From Ceratopteris richardii (taxonomy: Eukaryota > Streptophyta > Polypodiopsida > Polypodiales > Pteridaceae): a stretch of DNA of 64,000 nucleotides. Positions 20,756-31,795 of the stretch are shown here, piece after piece. Location of the stretch: positions 220,680,496 through 220,744,495 of the forward strand of contig CM035407.1 of NCBI GenBank assembly GCA_020310875.1, given 5' to 3'. A program made the position numbers and the translations under genes. The notes under the pieces were generated by a model. It was not told where the DNA came from. It made no database searches and saw only the letters and a program-made list of their open reading frames with translations. The first letter of the stretch is position 1, and the number at the start of each line of letters is the position of its first letter.

Positions 20756-22030
20756 GACTTAGATTCAAAGGACACAAAAAATCACTTTCATTCATGTAAT
20801 TCACATGTCAATTTGCACCATGTCTCTATGGAACACAATTCTAGAGATCCCTGAGTTTTCTTCCCCCTGGATATGGTCCACTTAAAAATACTATGTCTAA
20901 TAATCCTGACATTAATTTTACCATAACCAGTAGAAGTTTTGGTAGTACTCCCCACGAGCTTTGCAACAAACCCAAGATCACTCCGAACGGATTTCGTATG
21001 AGAAAGATATGCCCGTTCAGGATTCTGGGGCTAAAACAGGGTTCACCCAGGCTAACAGTTCACAAGATTTTCCTCAAAACATACGTGTAGGGACCTCACA
21101 AAATGCTAATTGATAGACAAATATGCCCAAAATTATCCCCAAATCTTGGAATAACAAAACCCTAAAATTTGGCCGAAAATGCCTGTCAATCGCGATCGAC
21201 AGGTCTGTCAATCGCGATTGACAGAGGTGTCCGTAGGGGCCTGTGGTCGCAATCAACATGTCAGTCGCGATTGAAAGTGTCAATCATGATCGACAGAGTC
21301 GGTCGTGAGTCCTGTCAATCGCGATCGATGGTGTCAATCGCGATCGACACTCTTTGCGAGAATTCCGGCAAAATTTCAGTCAATCGTGGACCTATCGGTC
21401 GCGATGGACACGTGTACATGCAATCGTGGGCCTATCGGTCGCCATCGATGGTGTCGATCGCGATCAACTGAATCCTACATGGCAGTCGGTCCATCGTGGG
21501 GCCTATGGGTCGCGATCGACAGGGTTGTCGGTCGCGATTGACAGAGGCTGTCGATCGTGATTGACAGAGGAACTCGGAATTTTTTTACTGTGTTTGGTGA
21601 TTTAGAGTGTGCTCATCTTGTGTGTGATTGTGGTCTACTTTGTTTTACCAAATAAGCGATTTTTCTGTCGATCGCGATCGACAGGGGTCTGCGACACAGA
21701 GACAGGGTCGAGCTTTTCCGTACCTGTGCAGCCTGCTGGAGATGGTGGGATAGCCATATCCTGCAACAAAACTCAAGAAACATACAAAAAGAGTGCACAC
21801 AAATCGCTCTCTCACTCTCTCTCACAAGTGAAATGAGGGAAATGGGAGGGGAGAGGAGATATGATCAAAAAACTGAAATTTTTGCAATGATGGAGATGGA
21901 GATCAGATATGGTGAGGATGATGATGGTGAAGTAAGAAAGAGAAAAGTAAGAAAAAGTAAAGAAATTACCTACAATGCCAACGTCACAACTTTACGTCTT
22001 ACCATCAGACGCTCGTCCTCAAAGCTGGAT
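20756..22030 (-). other. Gypsy leader between primer site and gag
   Basis: This is the untranslated region between the primer binding site at 22031 and the interrupted gag. It holds the palindromic array at 21181-21682 and a purine-rich part at 21820-21970. Small open frames within the array are by-products of its repeat structure. No domain was recognised. Confidence 0.7.
21181..21682. repeat. Array of CGCGAT-centred palindromes in the gypsy leader
   Basis: About fifteen copies of a near-palindrome of the form TGTCRATCGCGATYGACA occur in 500 bp, separated by variable spacers. Several are perfect, for example around 21186-21201 and 21666-21681. The array ends about 350 bp before the primer binding site. 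Each copy could form a hairpin in RNA or single-stranded DNA. The dense CpG content contrasts with the AT-rich surroundings. Confidence 0.9.
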
Positions 22031-22051
22031 CCCCGGCAACGACGCCAAAAT
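22031..22051 (-). other. Primer binding site of the gypsy element
   Basis: On the minus strand TTGGCGTCGTTGCCGGGGA follows the LTR end after a few bases. This form is shared with Athila/Tat-type plant elements; the likely tRNA is Asp type, from memory and not checked. Confidence 0.75.
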
Positions 22052-22054
22052 TTG

Positions 22055-22759
22055 GTGTAGCTTAGTGATGAGTAGCACCTCCTTTAATGTCAATCCGGGA
22101 AGACATGAGGATGGTATGAAGACCTCCAACAAGTGATGGCACAAGTGCATGAGTGAGAAGCACACTAACATGCACACACATACACACACACGTGCACACA
22201 CGGCAAGACAAAGAGAAAGACAATGGAGTTCCTTAGATTACTTCAAAAGTGCTCTTACAAGTTCAAATCTATTACAAGCTAACCTCAAAAATGAGCTCTC
22301 TAGCTCTATTTATAGTTTTTGACTAGCTTTGGCCCTGTCCAGACCTAGTGTCCGGCCTAGTTAAAAATTAGGTTCTAGGGCCTATTTGAGGGCTCAAACG
22401 GAGTCTAAAAAATATGAAAATTGATAGGTATTGATAGGTAGGTACTTCTAGGCTCCTCAAGCTCAAGGACTCCTTGGCTTGCACAAAATGGAGCTACAAA
22501 AATATGAAATGGTATTTACAATGGCTTTTAGTGATAAAAATCACTATTTTTGTAGGGATTTCTTCTAACAGTTTGACATACACTTCCTGGAGCTCCGTAC
22601 TTGCTCCTTCTTCTTGTGTGTCCACCTCTTTGATGTGCTTGAACTTCATGAAAAATAATGGCCTACTTGCGCGATCTTCTTTGACTGCTCTGCCTGCTTG
22701 GCCCTTCAAGTTCGCTCCCTTGTCTTGTGAATCCTTGACCGCTCTGATCACTGCCAACA
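22055..22759 (-). repeat. Gypsy 5' LTR, complete (705 bp)
   Basis: On the minus strand it runs TGTTGGCAGTG to GCTACA. It is followed by the primer binding site and preceded by the GAGGG target duplicate at 22760-22764. It matches the truncated left LTR at about 95 percent over 101 bp by eye. Small stretches of a CA repeat lie at 22169-22203. Confidence 0.9.
22306..22315 (-). promoter_or_regulatory. TATA box in the gypsy 5' LTR
   Basis: CTATAAATAG on the minus strand lies about 255 bp before the LTR end, a normal place for a U3 promoter. Confidence 0.6.
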
Positions 22760-22764
22760 GAGGG
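22760..22764. repeat. Target-site duplication GAGGG, right copy
   Basis: This is the partner of 5826-5830. The Copia-B polyprotein resumes here. Confidence 0.9.
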
Positions 22765-23513
22765 TATTATATGTGCCAACAATAACCAAGAATCTAACCA
22801 GTGTTGGACAAATTGTTGAAAAGGGTTTAGAGGTTAGATTCACAAGGCATGGAGCATATGTGGAGGACCCTCAACAAGGCTTCAAGAGGATTGCAAAAGG
22901 TGAGAAATTCAGTAGACCTTTTACCCCTGAAGTTGATGATACAAGAAATATTGCTATCTTCAATTATAAGAACCAAACCCTATTTGAATTGGAGATATGG
23001 CATAAGAGACTAGGTCATATAGGTCAAAGGACATTGAAGCAAATATGCAGGGATCAAAGTGTGCTTGGGATCCCAAATGTGTCCAAGCAACACATGATTT
23101 ACAAATGTGGAGCATGCCAATTTGGCCAGTCACATAGGCAATCATTCAACAAAAGAGGATACATGCATGAAGACTACTTGGAGCTTGTACACATAGATGT
23201 GTGGGGTCCTAGTAGAGAGCCATCAATTTCAGGGTCAAGGTATTATGTTTCATTCTTATATGACTATAGTAGGTGGAAAATACTTTATTTTATGACCCAT
23301 GAAGATGAAGTCTTCACTTGTTTCAAGAAGTATTTGGCATTGGTTGAGAATCAAACAGATAGAAGTTTGAAGAGGCTCATATCTGATGGAGGTGATGAGC
23401 ATTTCTCACATGAGTTTGAATCCTTCTTAGAGGGCACAGGCATAAAGAGAGAAATTACAAAAAGGTAACACTCTTAAACAGAATGGAGTGGCAGAGAGAA
23501 GAAATAGATTAAT

Positions 23514-23583
23514 CTAATCAATAGGCACTTACCTAATCAATAGGCACTTACCTAATCAATAGGCACTTACATAATCAATAGGC
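23514..23583. repeat. 19-bp tandem repeat, about 3.7 copies, inside Copia-B
   Basis: The unit CTAATCAATAGGCACTTAC is repeated head to tail at the position of codons for the end of the integrase core. It probably arose by replication slippage at a deletion. Confidence 0.9.
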
Positions 23584-25630
23584 TTCCATCCAAGTCCCTG
23601 GATGGGATGACACCTTATGAGTCATGGATGGCAGGAGATCTTCTTTAGATCATTGTAAGATCTTTGAGTGCATTGCTTATGCACACATACCTTCATAGAT
23701 TAGGGGAAAGCTTGATCCAAAATATGAAAGATCCATATTTGTTGGCTATGATCAAAATTAGAAAGCATATAGGTTATATAATCCCACTAACAAAGGATTT
23801 ACAGTTAGTAGGGATGTGGTATTTGATGAAAATAACTCTTGGTTTGAGAATGGTTGCAAGAAAATAAAGCTACCCTATGATTTGGAGATTGATTTTCCAA
23901 ATTTAACCAAAGAAGAACCACACACATAAGAGAGTGTCAACTCAAAAGATAAAGAACAACTTGATTTCAATGCTTGCAAGTCCAAGGGCAAAGCAAAGTT
24001 AAAATTGGAAGACATTCCAGATTCATCCAATTGAGCACTTAGAAGATCTCAAAGGGAAAGCAAGAAAGCTATAAGGTATGGCTATGTCACATCACTAGTC
24101 ACCAAGCATTCTATATACATGACTAAAGATTCTATGTTAGAGGAACCTTCTTCATTTGAAGAGGCCAACAAGAAAGAAGAATGGATAGAAGCTATGCAAG
24201 AGGAAATTGAAGGAGAGAAAAAGTACTTGGGATTTGGTTCCCAAAAAACCATTCATGAAGGCATAAAGCAAGGCTATAGCAAAGGGGTTTGCTCAAACCC
24301 ATGGAGTAGATTATGAGAAGACCTTCTCACCTATGGCAAAGATGCAAACTATTAGAGTTTTAGTAAGTATTGCTGCTTCAAAGAATTGGAACTTGTACCA
24401 ATTAGCTGTTAAAAATGCATTCCCTAATGGATGACTCTTTGAAGAGGTCTACATGGCTCAACCACCAGGATATGAATACAAAGGAAAACCTAATTATGTA
24501 TGGAAATTAAGGAAAGCATTGTATGATTTAAAGCAAGCTCCTAGAGCTTGGAACCATAGGCTAGTCACATACTTGCAGGACCAAGGTTTTGTTGTAAGCA
24601 AGATAGATTCTTCATTGTTCATTAAGAAGACTAATTCACAAGTTATTTATCTATGTGTTTAGGTGGATGGCATTATCATTGTAGGAAATGATGCCAATGG
24701 CATCAAGAAGATTAAAACTCAGATGAAGGAGGAGTCCAAGATCAATCGTGTTGGATTTCTTACATAATTTCATGGTTTAGAGATTGTTTATACAAATTCT
24801 GGTGTTTTCATTACTGAGAGAAAGTACATCCATGATATACTAGTCAAGTTCAAAATGGAAACATGCAAAAATTGCAGGCACACCCATGGAATTGAATGAC
24901 GAACTCAGTGCTCATGAAGGAACATGCTTGAAGACATTACAAGTTATCAAAGTCTTGCTGGGAGTCTTAATTGTGCAACCCTAACACGAGTGGATATATC
25001 CTATGGGGTGACTACATTGAGTCACTTCATGCATACACCAAGAAAACCTCACATGGAAGTTGCCAAAAGGATCTTAAAGTACTTGAAGAGTACCATAAAT
25101 GAAGGGCTATTTTATCCATTTACATCTGACTTGGATATCAGGCTATACTCTCATGTAGATTGGGCTAGCTCAAAAGATGATAGGAGGAGCACCTCTGGTT
25201 ACTTAGCTTTTGGAGGGTCTAAGTTGACTTCATGGTCATCAAAGAAACAACCAGCTGTGGCATTGTCATCAACTCAAGCTGAATATAGGGGCCTTGCAAA
25301 TGCAACACAAGAGGCAATGTGGTTAAAGCTACTCTACTCAAATTTGGGGCTACATACATACACTCAAATGATCTTTGGAGATAATACTAGCTCACTACAT
25401 TTGGTTGCTAATCCTGTATATCATGCAAGGACTAAGAACATTGGAGTGCATTATCATTATGTGAGAGAGAAGCTACTTAGCAAGGACATACAATTGTCCT
25501 ATGTATCAACAAACTTGCAATGTGCAGATATTTTAACTAAATCTTTGGATGGAACTAAATTGAACAGGTTTAAGATGATGATTGGATTGAATGAGATTAA
25601 AAAGAGTTGAAGCCCAAGCATGCTAGGCTT

Positions 25631-25640
25631 AAGGGGGAGT
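25631..25640 (+). other. Polypurine tract of Copia-B
   Basis: AAGGGGGAGT lies directly before the TGTTGG of the 3' LTR. Confidence 0.8.
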
Positions 25641-26357
25641 TGTTGGTGCAATTACTCCAAGGCTAAGTGCTTGGTCACTTATCCTAAAGTTCATATGTTC
25701 ACTCATGTATTAGCACATGAATGATCTCTTGTAAAAGATTGAATTTTACTCCTTGTAAAAGTGCATGTGTGGAATCACTTCCAATTATGAGTTCCTAGGT
25801 GAATCTTTCCACAAATTATTTGGTGAGGATATATGGCAAATCAAGTCCTGAAACTTTGGAACACTTTTAGGTAAATTCGAATTCAAACTTGAGTCTTGGT
25901 TCCAACAAAAGTCTATAAAAGAGGAGTATCTAGTCGCATGAAATAGAGGAAGACATAGCAGAGATTTTAGAAGAATTTGTGTGGCATATTGAGCTCACAT
26001 TATAGCTCTTCTATTTCCCTCACATTGTGCAATCATTCATTGCCAATGTCAATGTAATGTATGTGCATTAACCCATATAATCGTTCCATGTATTATCTCT
26101 TCTACTCTGTCATATACTACTCAGAACATTGAGCTTCTCTGATCTAATTCTCAATGTGTACTTGATCATTTTCAGTTATTTAAGTTGGTATATATAGGTT
26201 CACTAGATAGTCTACTTGTATGCTACATAGTTTCATGACAATTGTCTCAGCCATTCTCAAGATATGATCAAACATTGCTATCTGGTCTGCATACTGTTAA
26301 CTCCCTAAAATGTCGGGATGCATCTCAGTTTTGCTAAGTATCATTCTCTAAGCATAG
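25641..26357 (+). repeat. Copia-B 3' LTR, truncated at its 3' end
   Basis: It begins TGTTGGTGCAATTACTCC and aligns with 3540-4206. It stops near 26357 where a LINE tail/Rep-X begins, so about 340 bp and the terminal CCAACA are missing. It keeps the promoter region that the 5' LTR has lost. Confidence 0.85.
25914..25921 (+). promoter_or_regulatory. TATA box in Copia-B 3' LTR
   Basis: TATAAAAG is placed as in Copia-A. Transcripts from here would read outward into Rep-X. Confidence 0.6.
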
Positions 26358-26389
26358 TTGATCATGTAGGTTTCTTTCGATTTAAGAAA

Positions 26390-26760
26390 TTCTAAATGAG
26401 ATTTTGGATGCTTGTGTGCCGTTTGTTTTTCAGAAATCGCCTTTTAAATTAAAAAAAAGGGAGGAGAAATACACGACAACTAGAAAAAAAGATTACAAAG
26501 AATGTTTATAAACTTTTCATCCCCATCGTGATCAATCCACTTGCTCTTTAGTTTTTTGTTTTCTAGAATGAAGACCTTGTGATGCTTCTACTTAGAGAGA
26601 CGATTATGGATCCTTCTACTTAGAGAGACGAGGGATCCATAATTATGGATCCTTCTACTTAGAGAGACGGGGGATGTCTCAATCCACGACTCTATGAGAG
26701 GCTTGTTGAAATTGACTACAGATCTTTCCTCCCGAATCTTTTAAAATGCTTAGTTTCTAA
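26390..26760 (-). pseudogene. LINE ORF2 extreme C-terminus remnant
   Basis: On the minus strand the sequence resembles the last codons of the LINE at 38914 (IEKSLFLLGKRIVNS, then HHQVLLLINNKLKPKW). Related tails occur at 31796 (minus) and 58690-58880 (plus), all with the form HHKVL followed by lysine/asparagine-rich codons. A triplicated 'cttctacttagagagacg' lies at 26586-26667. It is a short remnant with many stops. Confidence 0.5.
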
Positions 26761-27847
26761 TGCCAAGGCGAAATTGAACCAACTTTGATGTCAAGATTTA
26801 TTTAAGAAGCAAAATCTATTGCAATACACATACCGCCAGACCTTTGCATCATGGCTCTTTATTATTTATGCAATATGGGATTGGCAGAGAACACAGGAGA
26901 GTAGTTTTTCTATAGAACCTGCATTTAATAGATCTTTCTTTTAATAGATCTTGAATACTTTGAGGAGGGTAGTTAATATATTTAACATTCAAGATGGGTG
27001 GAATTAAATGGAACCAAGACAAACAGGATATATGACATGCTCAATGATGCTCTAAGTATCATGAATTGGCTGAGTGATAGAAAACAGCATCATCGTACAT
27101 GATATTTAATTTATTGCTTTTGGAGCACTACTTTTGTGGGGCATTTAGGACCACAGGCTAGAAAACAAGTGAGTCCTGCGTGAAGGGGACAAAAAGGTTA
27201 TCAACTTTCCTTTTAATTCTCCTTAATATTCGTTTAGTTTTTCACGTTTTATAATTTAAACCAATCATCATGCACGTGATGAAAGATTTTCTTGAGAAGT
27301 GGTTTGGGAGAAAAAAGAAAACAACCAAAGAGTAGCGTACTTGTACTTGTGTTAGAAATGAGTAGAGTCTAAAGATATCTTTTCATGCTTTTTGAACATA
27401 GTAAAGCACTTGCGTTAGAAATGAGTTGAGTGTGTGAAGATTTGTTTTTATGTTCATTGAACATCTCTACCTATCGTCATATCTTTACTACAAACAGCAA
27501 TAAGTGTCCATGGCTAGGCTCACTCGTGACAATAGTAACATTTGGTATATGGATCCTGAATGATGGTGATGCTAAGGGAATATAATGCGTAATTTCTCCT
27601 AATGAATAAAACTTTATCTATATATTTTTTTCAACATGGAGGTTTTAATTTTACAGTGCATGAGCGAAGGTGCTCATGAAAGATGAGTATGTATAGAGAT
27701 GGGGGGTAATACCACCTTGCATTCTGATGCATGCTTATGATCATAAGGTAATGGATAAGATATTATCACATGATAATGAGTTTGAGAGTAGAGTTTCATC
27801 CTTCCAGCACACAAGGATGATTCTTTCATTTTCAATTTAAAGCTCCA

Positions 27848-27902
<55 letters not shown>
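27848..27902. repeat. CT microsatellite
   Basis: An uninterrupted (TC)n run of about 55 bp. The inverted Rep-X copy carries only about nine GA units here (57305-57322). Confidence 0.97.
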
Positions 27903-27905
<3 letters not shown>

Positions 27906-28324
27906 AACACACACAAATGCATAAATGCACAATGTTCGTGCCTTGCTTCGTACATGGGAACGCAATGTTGTCTGAACAATCAACAGTTATCCTTTACAAT
28001 CGCTTTCGGTAAAAAGAAAATATCAAACAGCAAAGTACTTACGTTAGAAATGAGTAGAGTGTGGATTCATCTTTTTAGGTTTCCTGAATATGTCCACGTC
28101 TCCAGAAATCTTCACACCAAAAGTAATTAAGGTTCATTGAAGACAAAAGTAACATTCGGTAACCATCGCTGAAACCAGGACCACATTCACACTAAACCAG
28201 GGCACGAGGTGAAGAAAAGTACACGAAGGCAGTTATAAAGTACAAACAACATCTCTAATTACCAGAATTTTATCATATCTCTAATTACCAAAATTACCAA
28301 AATCACATCTCTAATTACCAGAGG

Positions 28325-28700
28325 ATTTTTACACATGCATACAAACATATACACATATACACACATAATATATATACACATACACATATATATACACATG
28401 CATACACACATATACATGTTTTAGGTCTAGGTTTTAAGGATTAAGGTTTTAGGGTTTCTCCACATGCGTACACACGCATAATACATACACACATACACAC
28501 ATATATACACATGCATACACACATATACATGTTTTAGTTCTAGGTCTATACGATTAGGGTTTTAGGGTGTTTACACATGCCTATACACATATACACATAT
28601 ACAAACATAATACACATATATACACATAGACATATATACAAATGCATACACACATATACATGTTTTAGGTCTAGGTTTTTAGGATTAGGGTTATAGGGTT
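28325..28700. repeat. Telomere-like/ACAT tandem array, 3 units
   Basis: Units of about 115 bp join a CACATATACACA-type stretch to a block reading TTTTAGGTCTAGG and then GGATTAGGGTTTTAGGG, which resembles degenerate plant telomere repeats (TTTAGGG). The same unit occurs at 38312-38770 and 43162-43970. Confidence 0.85.
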
Positions 28701-29929
<1,229 letters not shown>

Positions 29930-30721
29930 ATCCCTCTAGGCATGTGCATGGTAGTGGTGTGCCAAAATTTTATATTTGGCTTATATATGGCAGTGGTGCA
30001 CCACAATTTTATATTTGGTTCCCATATGGTAGTGGTTTGCCACATTTTTTATTTGGCTCATATATGGCAGTGGTTTGCCACACTTTTGTACATGGTTCAT
30101 TTATGGAATATATATCTCTTTTGTACATGATTCATTCATGGAATATCTTTTTTGTACATGGTTCATGGTTCATTCTACTCATCTCTTTTATGTTCATGTG
30201 TTTTGCTCTATCAAATCATGTTTTGGTTGCCGGCCATGCAAACTCTAAATCAACAACCATTAGAGTACATTTCACATGTACTAAGTTTTTTTGGGCAGAG
30301 TGTATTGTCTTTTGCTACAAAATAGCATGGTAATGTTGCTGCAGCAAGAGAAAAAACACTCTGCCCAAAAAATGTTTTGCAGATATATTCATCGGTATAG
30401 GTGACAGTATGCACGTCGGTATGTCAACGGATATAGCGGCACCTATACCAATGATTTTTCCCAAGTACATACTAGCACTTATACCAGTGGTGGTAATATC
30501 GATGTGCATACCATCACGTATACCGATGCCCCTGGTGAATTATCGATGCTTATACCGATCGTTGCAGGATTACCAACGCTTATAGTTGTGCCTATACTGA
30601 GCCCTATATCATCGATTCAATATCGGCATGCATACATGTGCCTATACCGACATTGAGGCAAAAATATCCCCGTGTATTTGCACCAGTATAGGGGCTCGTA
30701 TACCCCTCATATGTTGTAGTG
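29930..30721 (+). mobile_element. CACTA element 3' end (copy 1)
   Basis: It ends TATGTTGTAGTG (30710-30721), the inverse of CACTACAACATA found at 51126. It is homologous along its length to 47970-48729 and to the minus strand of 52850-52419. Components: four 39-bp tandem units (29948-30102), a foldback hairpin (30286-30372), and subterminal repeats of the form ACCGATGCTTATAC in both orientations (30380-30700), the usual transposase-binding landscape of En/Spm elements. The transposase gene is absent: AT-rich repeats join directly to the 3' end, so this is a deletion derivative. Confidence 0.85.
30286..30372 (+). other. Foldback hairpin in CACTA 3' end, copy 1
   Basis: The arm TTTTTTGGGCAGAGTGT and its continuation pair with GAAAAAACACTCTGCCC and its flank, giving a stem of about 32 bp with four or five imperfections and a loop of about 20 nt. 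Equivalent hairpins lie at 48326-48411 and 52431-52516. It could be a precursor of small RNA, a structural end signal, or a MITE relic. No expression evidence is available. Confidence 0.75.
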
Positions 30722-31795
30722 AAAGCTTATGGCAACTAAAGAGGATGTTGGTGGGCCTATCTATGAAGGCACTACTCCCTCTTTTAATGTGTGGTGGCAC
30801 CTCCAGGTGTCGGTGAAGGCGATCTAAACTTTGAACTTCGAGTGGTCATCACATTGGATGGAATGACCCTTGAGTAAGAAGTCATGTATAAGAATTTTCC
30901 TAGTGCTTGCTTCCGCTATGGGGTCCAAATTTACAGAATCAAAGAGTGTCCTCTTCAAAAAGGCTGAAATATATCCAAGATGATTTTTGGGGAAGTTTCA
31001 TATCAAATAGGTAAAACCCTTGAAGATCCCAATACCGAGATTGTAGTAGAAGCCAATACCAGGAATGAGAATTAGAGTGTACAAGAAATTAGAGAAAGTA
31101 AAGAGTAAGAGAAGGGGGAGGAAGTCAAGAAACTCAAACAAAGTAAGAAAACTAGAAGACCGATGGTTCTTCTAAAGCGGTAATCTTCTCATCTTTTAGA
31201 ATATTCAATTCTTGAGAAAGATGTCAACTTCACCCTAGAAGGTTTCAGTTTGATACAAGATATTGAACCTCCCATAGACGAAAACACATCAAAACAATAT
31301 TCCATTAGTAAGGAAGAAATCCAAGAAAGTGAAAGCTTCATAATCTTTTGTAGAGTTCCAAACACTTGCACTGAAAGTGAAGTCTAGTGTGGCCCTTCCC
31401 CTTCCGTGGAAGGGCACCATTAAAATTAGGACTTCCATGTTGGTGGGCAATCACAAACACAATCCACCGAAGTACATTCTAAGAACAACAAAGATAAAAC
31501 CCTATCCCAAAAACCTCCTTTAGGTCACTCATGAGTGTCCTCTCATAACAAATCGATGATAATAAAAATAAGAAATGAGGAAACTCAGGTTACTACATCG
31601 GCCTACGCGTTGATATGTCTAGAGAGAGTTAAAAAAATATGTTTTTATTTGTATTATTCAATTACGTTCTGTCCAGCAACCTAAGATGTTGTCAAGTCTC
31701 TATTCAAGTGGAAAAGATAGGAGATGCCCTACAACCCTTAACTCTATGTACATTCAACCAAACCCCGTTGGTAGGTTTCCTCCGATTTTAGAATT
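30722..31795. other. Unresolved region, possible LINE ORF1 debris
   Basis: Translation of 30840-30965 on the plus strand gives VVITLDGMTLE and then KNFPSACFRYG followed by KECPL, which resembles the segment after DUF4283 and a degraded CCHC knuckle of plant LINE ORF1. The remainder to 31768 shows no family I recognise; at 31769 the LINE-tail sequence shared with 26358 begins. Confidence 0.35.

Larger units (their letters stand above)
5831..22759 (-). mobile_element. Ty3/gypsy element with extra C-terminal protease, nested in Copia-B
   Basis: The element reads on the minus strand: 5' LTR (22759-22055), primer binding site, about 1.3 kb of leader with palindromic repeats, gag, linker with zinc knuckles, spacer, protease, reverse transcriptase, RNase H, a duplicated zinc-binding module, integrase, then a second protease-like domain and a WVPK-repeat tail before a truncated 3' LTR. 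Perfect GAGGG target-site duplications flank it. Reverse transcriptase and integrase sequences look closest to the plant Tat/Athila side of Ty3/gypsy; that placement is inference from motif style. The Copia-A block (14997-20755) interrupts gag. Few disabling mutations suggest moderate age. Confidence 0.9.
22760..25610 (+). pseudogene. Copia-B pol (integrase, RT, RNase H), degenerate
   Basis: This continues the frame broken at 5830: LYVPTITKNLTSVG, pre-integrase zinc domain (WHKRLGHIGQRTLKQI, CGACQFGQSHR), integrase core with HIDVWGP and SFLYDYSRW, where the second-motif IDD reads LYD. After 23468 there is a frameshift and a 19-bp tandem repeat replacing the end of the core. RT is recognisable at 24340-24680, but the YVDD box reads stop-V-D-G near 24661. 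RNase H at 24924-25610 is open for 228 codons (STQAEYRG, FGDNTSS), with the first motif changed to SHVDWAS. It ends 30 bp before the 3' LTR. It is clearly dead and older than Copia-A. Confidence 0.9.
26358..28330. repeat. Rep-X, longest plus-orientation copy
   Basis: This roughly 1.8 kb repeat is present again, inverted, at 57098-58890 with perhaps 80-85 percent identity by eye. Partial copies lie at 1733-2330, 48730-48830 and 50261-51125. Its left end (26358-26760) is the tail of a LINE on the minus strand. Its right part holds a CT microsatellite and a direct repeat of about 140 bp (27240-27390 and about 27960-28110) that shares TTAGAAATGAGTAGAGT. No long open frame was found. It may be a compound of several old insertions. 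Confidence 0.75.

Noticed and set aside
21169-21560. Overlapping small frames with repeated SIAIDR or QSRST peptides
   Set aside because: These arise from the palindromic DNA array in the gypsy leader; repeat units, not protein, explain them.
21181-21682. CRISPR array
   Set aside because: Repeats are irregular palindromes with uneven, non-unique spacers in a plant retrotransposon leader, with no cas genes.
22169-22203. CA-repeat as a functional promoter element in the gypsy LTR
   Set aside because: It is a short simple repeat absent from the aligned part of the other LTR; no evidence of function.
30722-31795. Intact LINE ORF1
   Set aside because: Only a short stretch resembles the post-DUF4283 and knuckle region, and frames are broken; support is too weak for a gene call.
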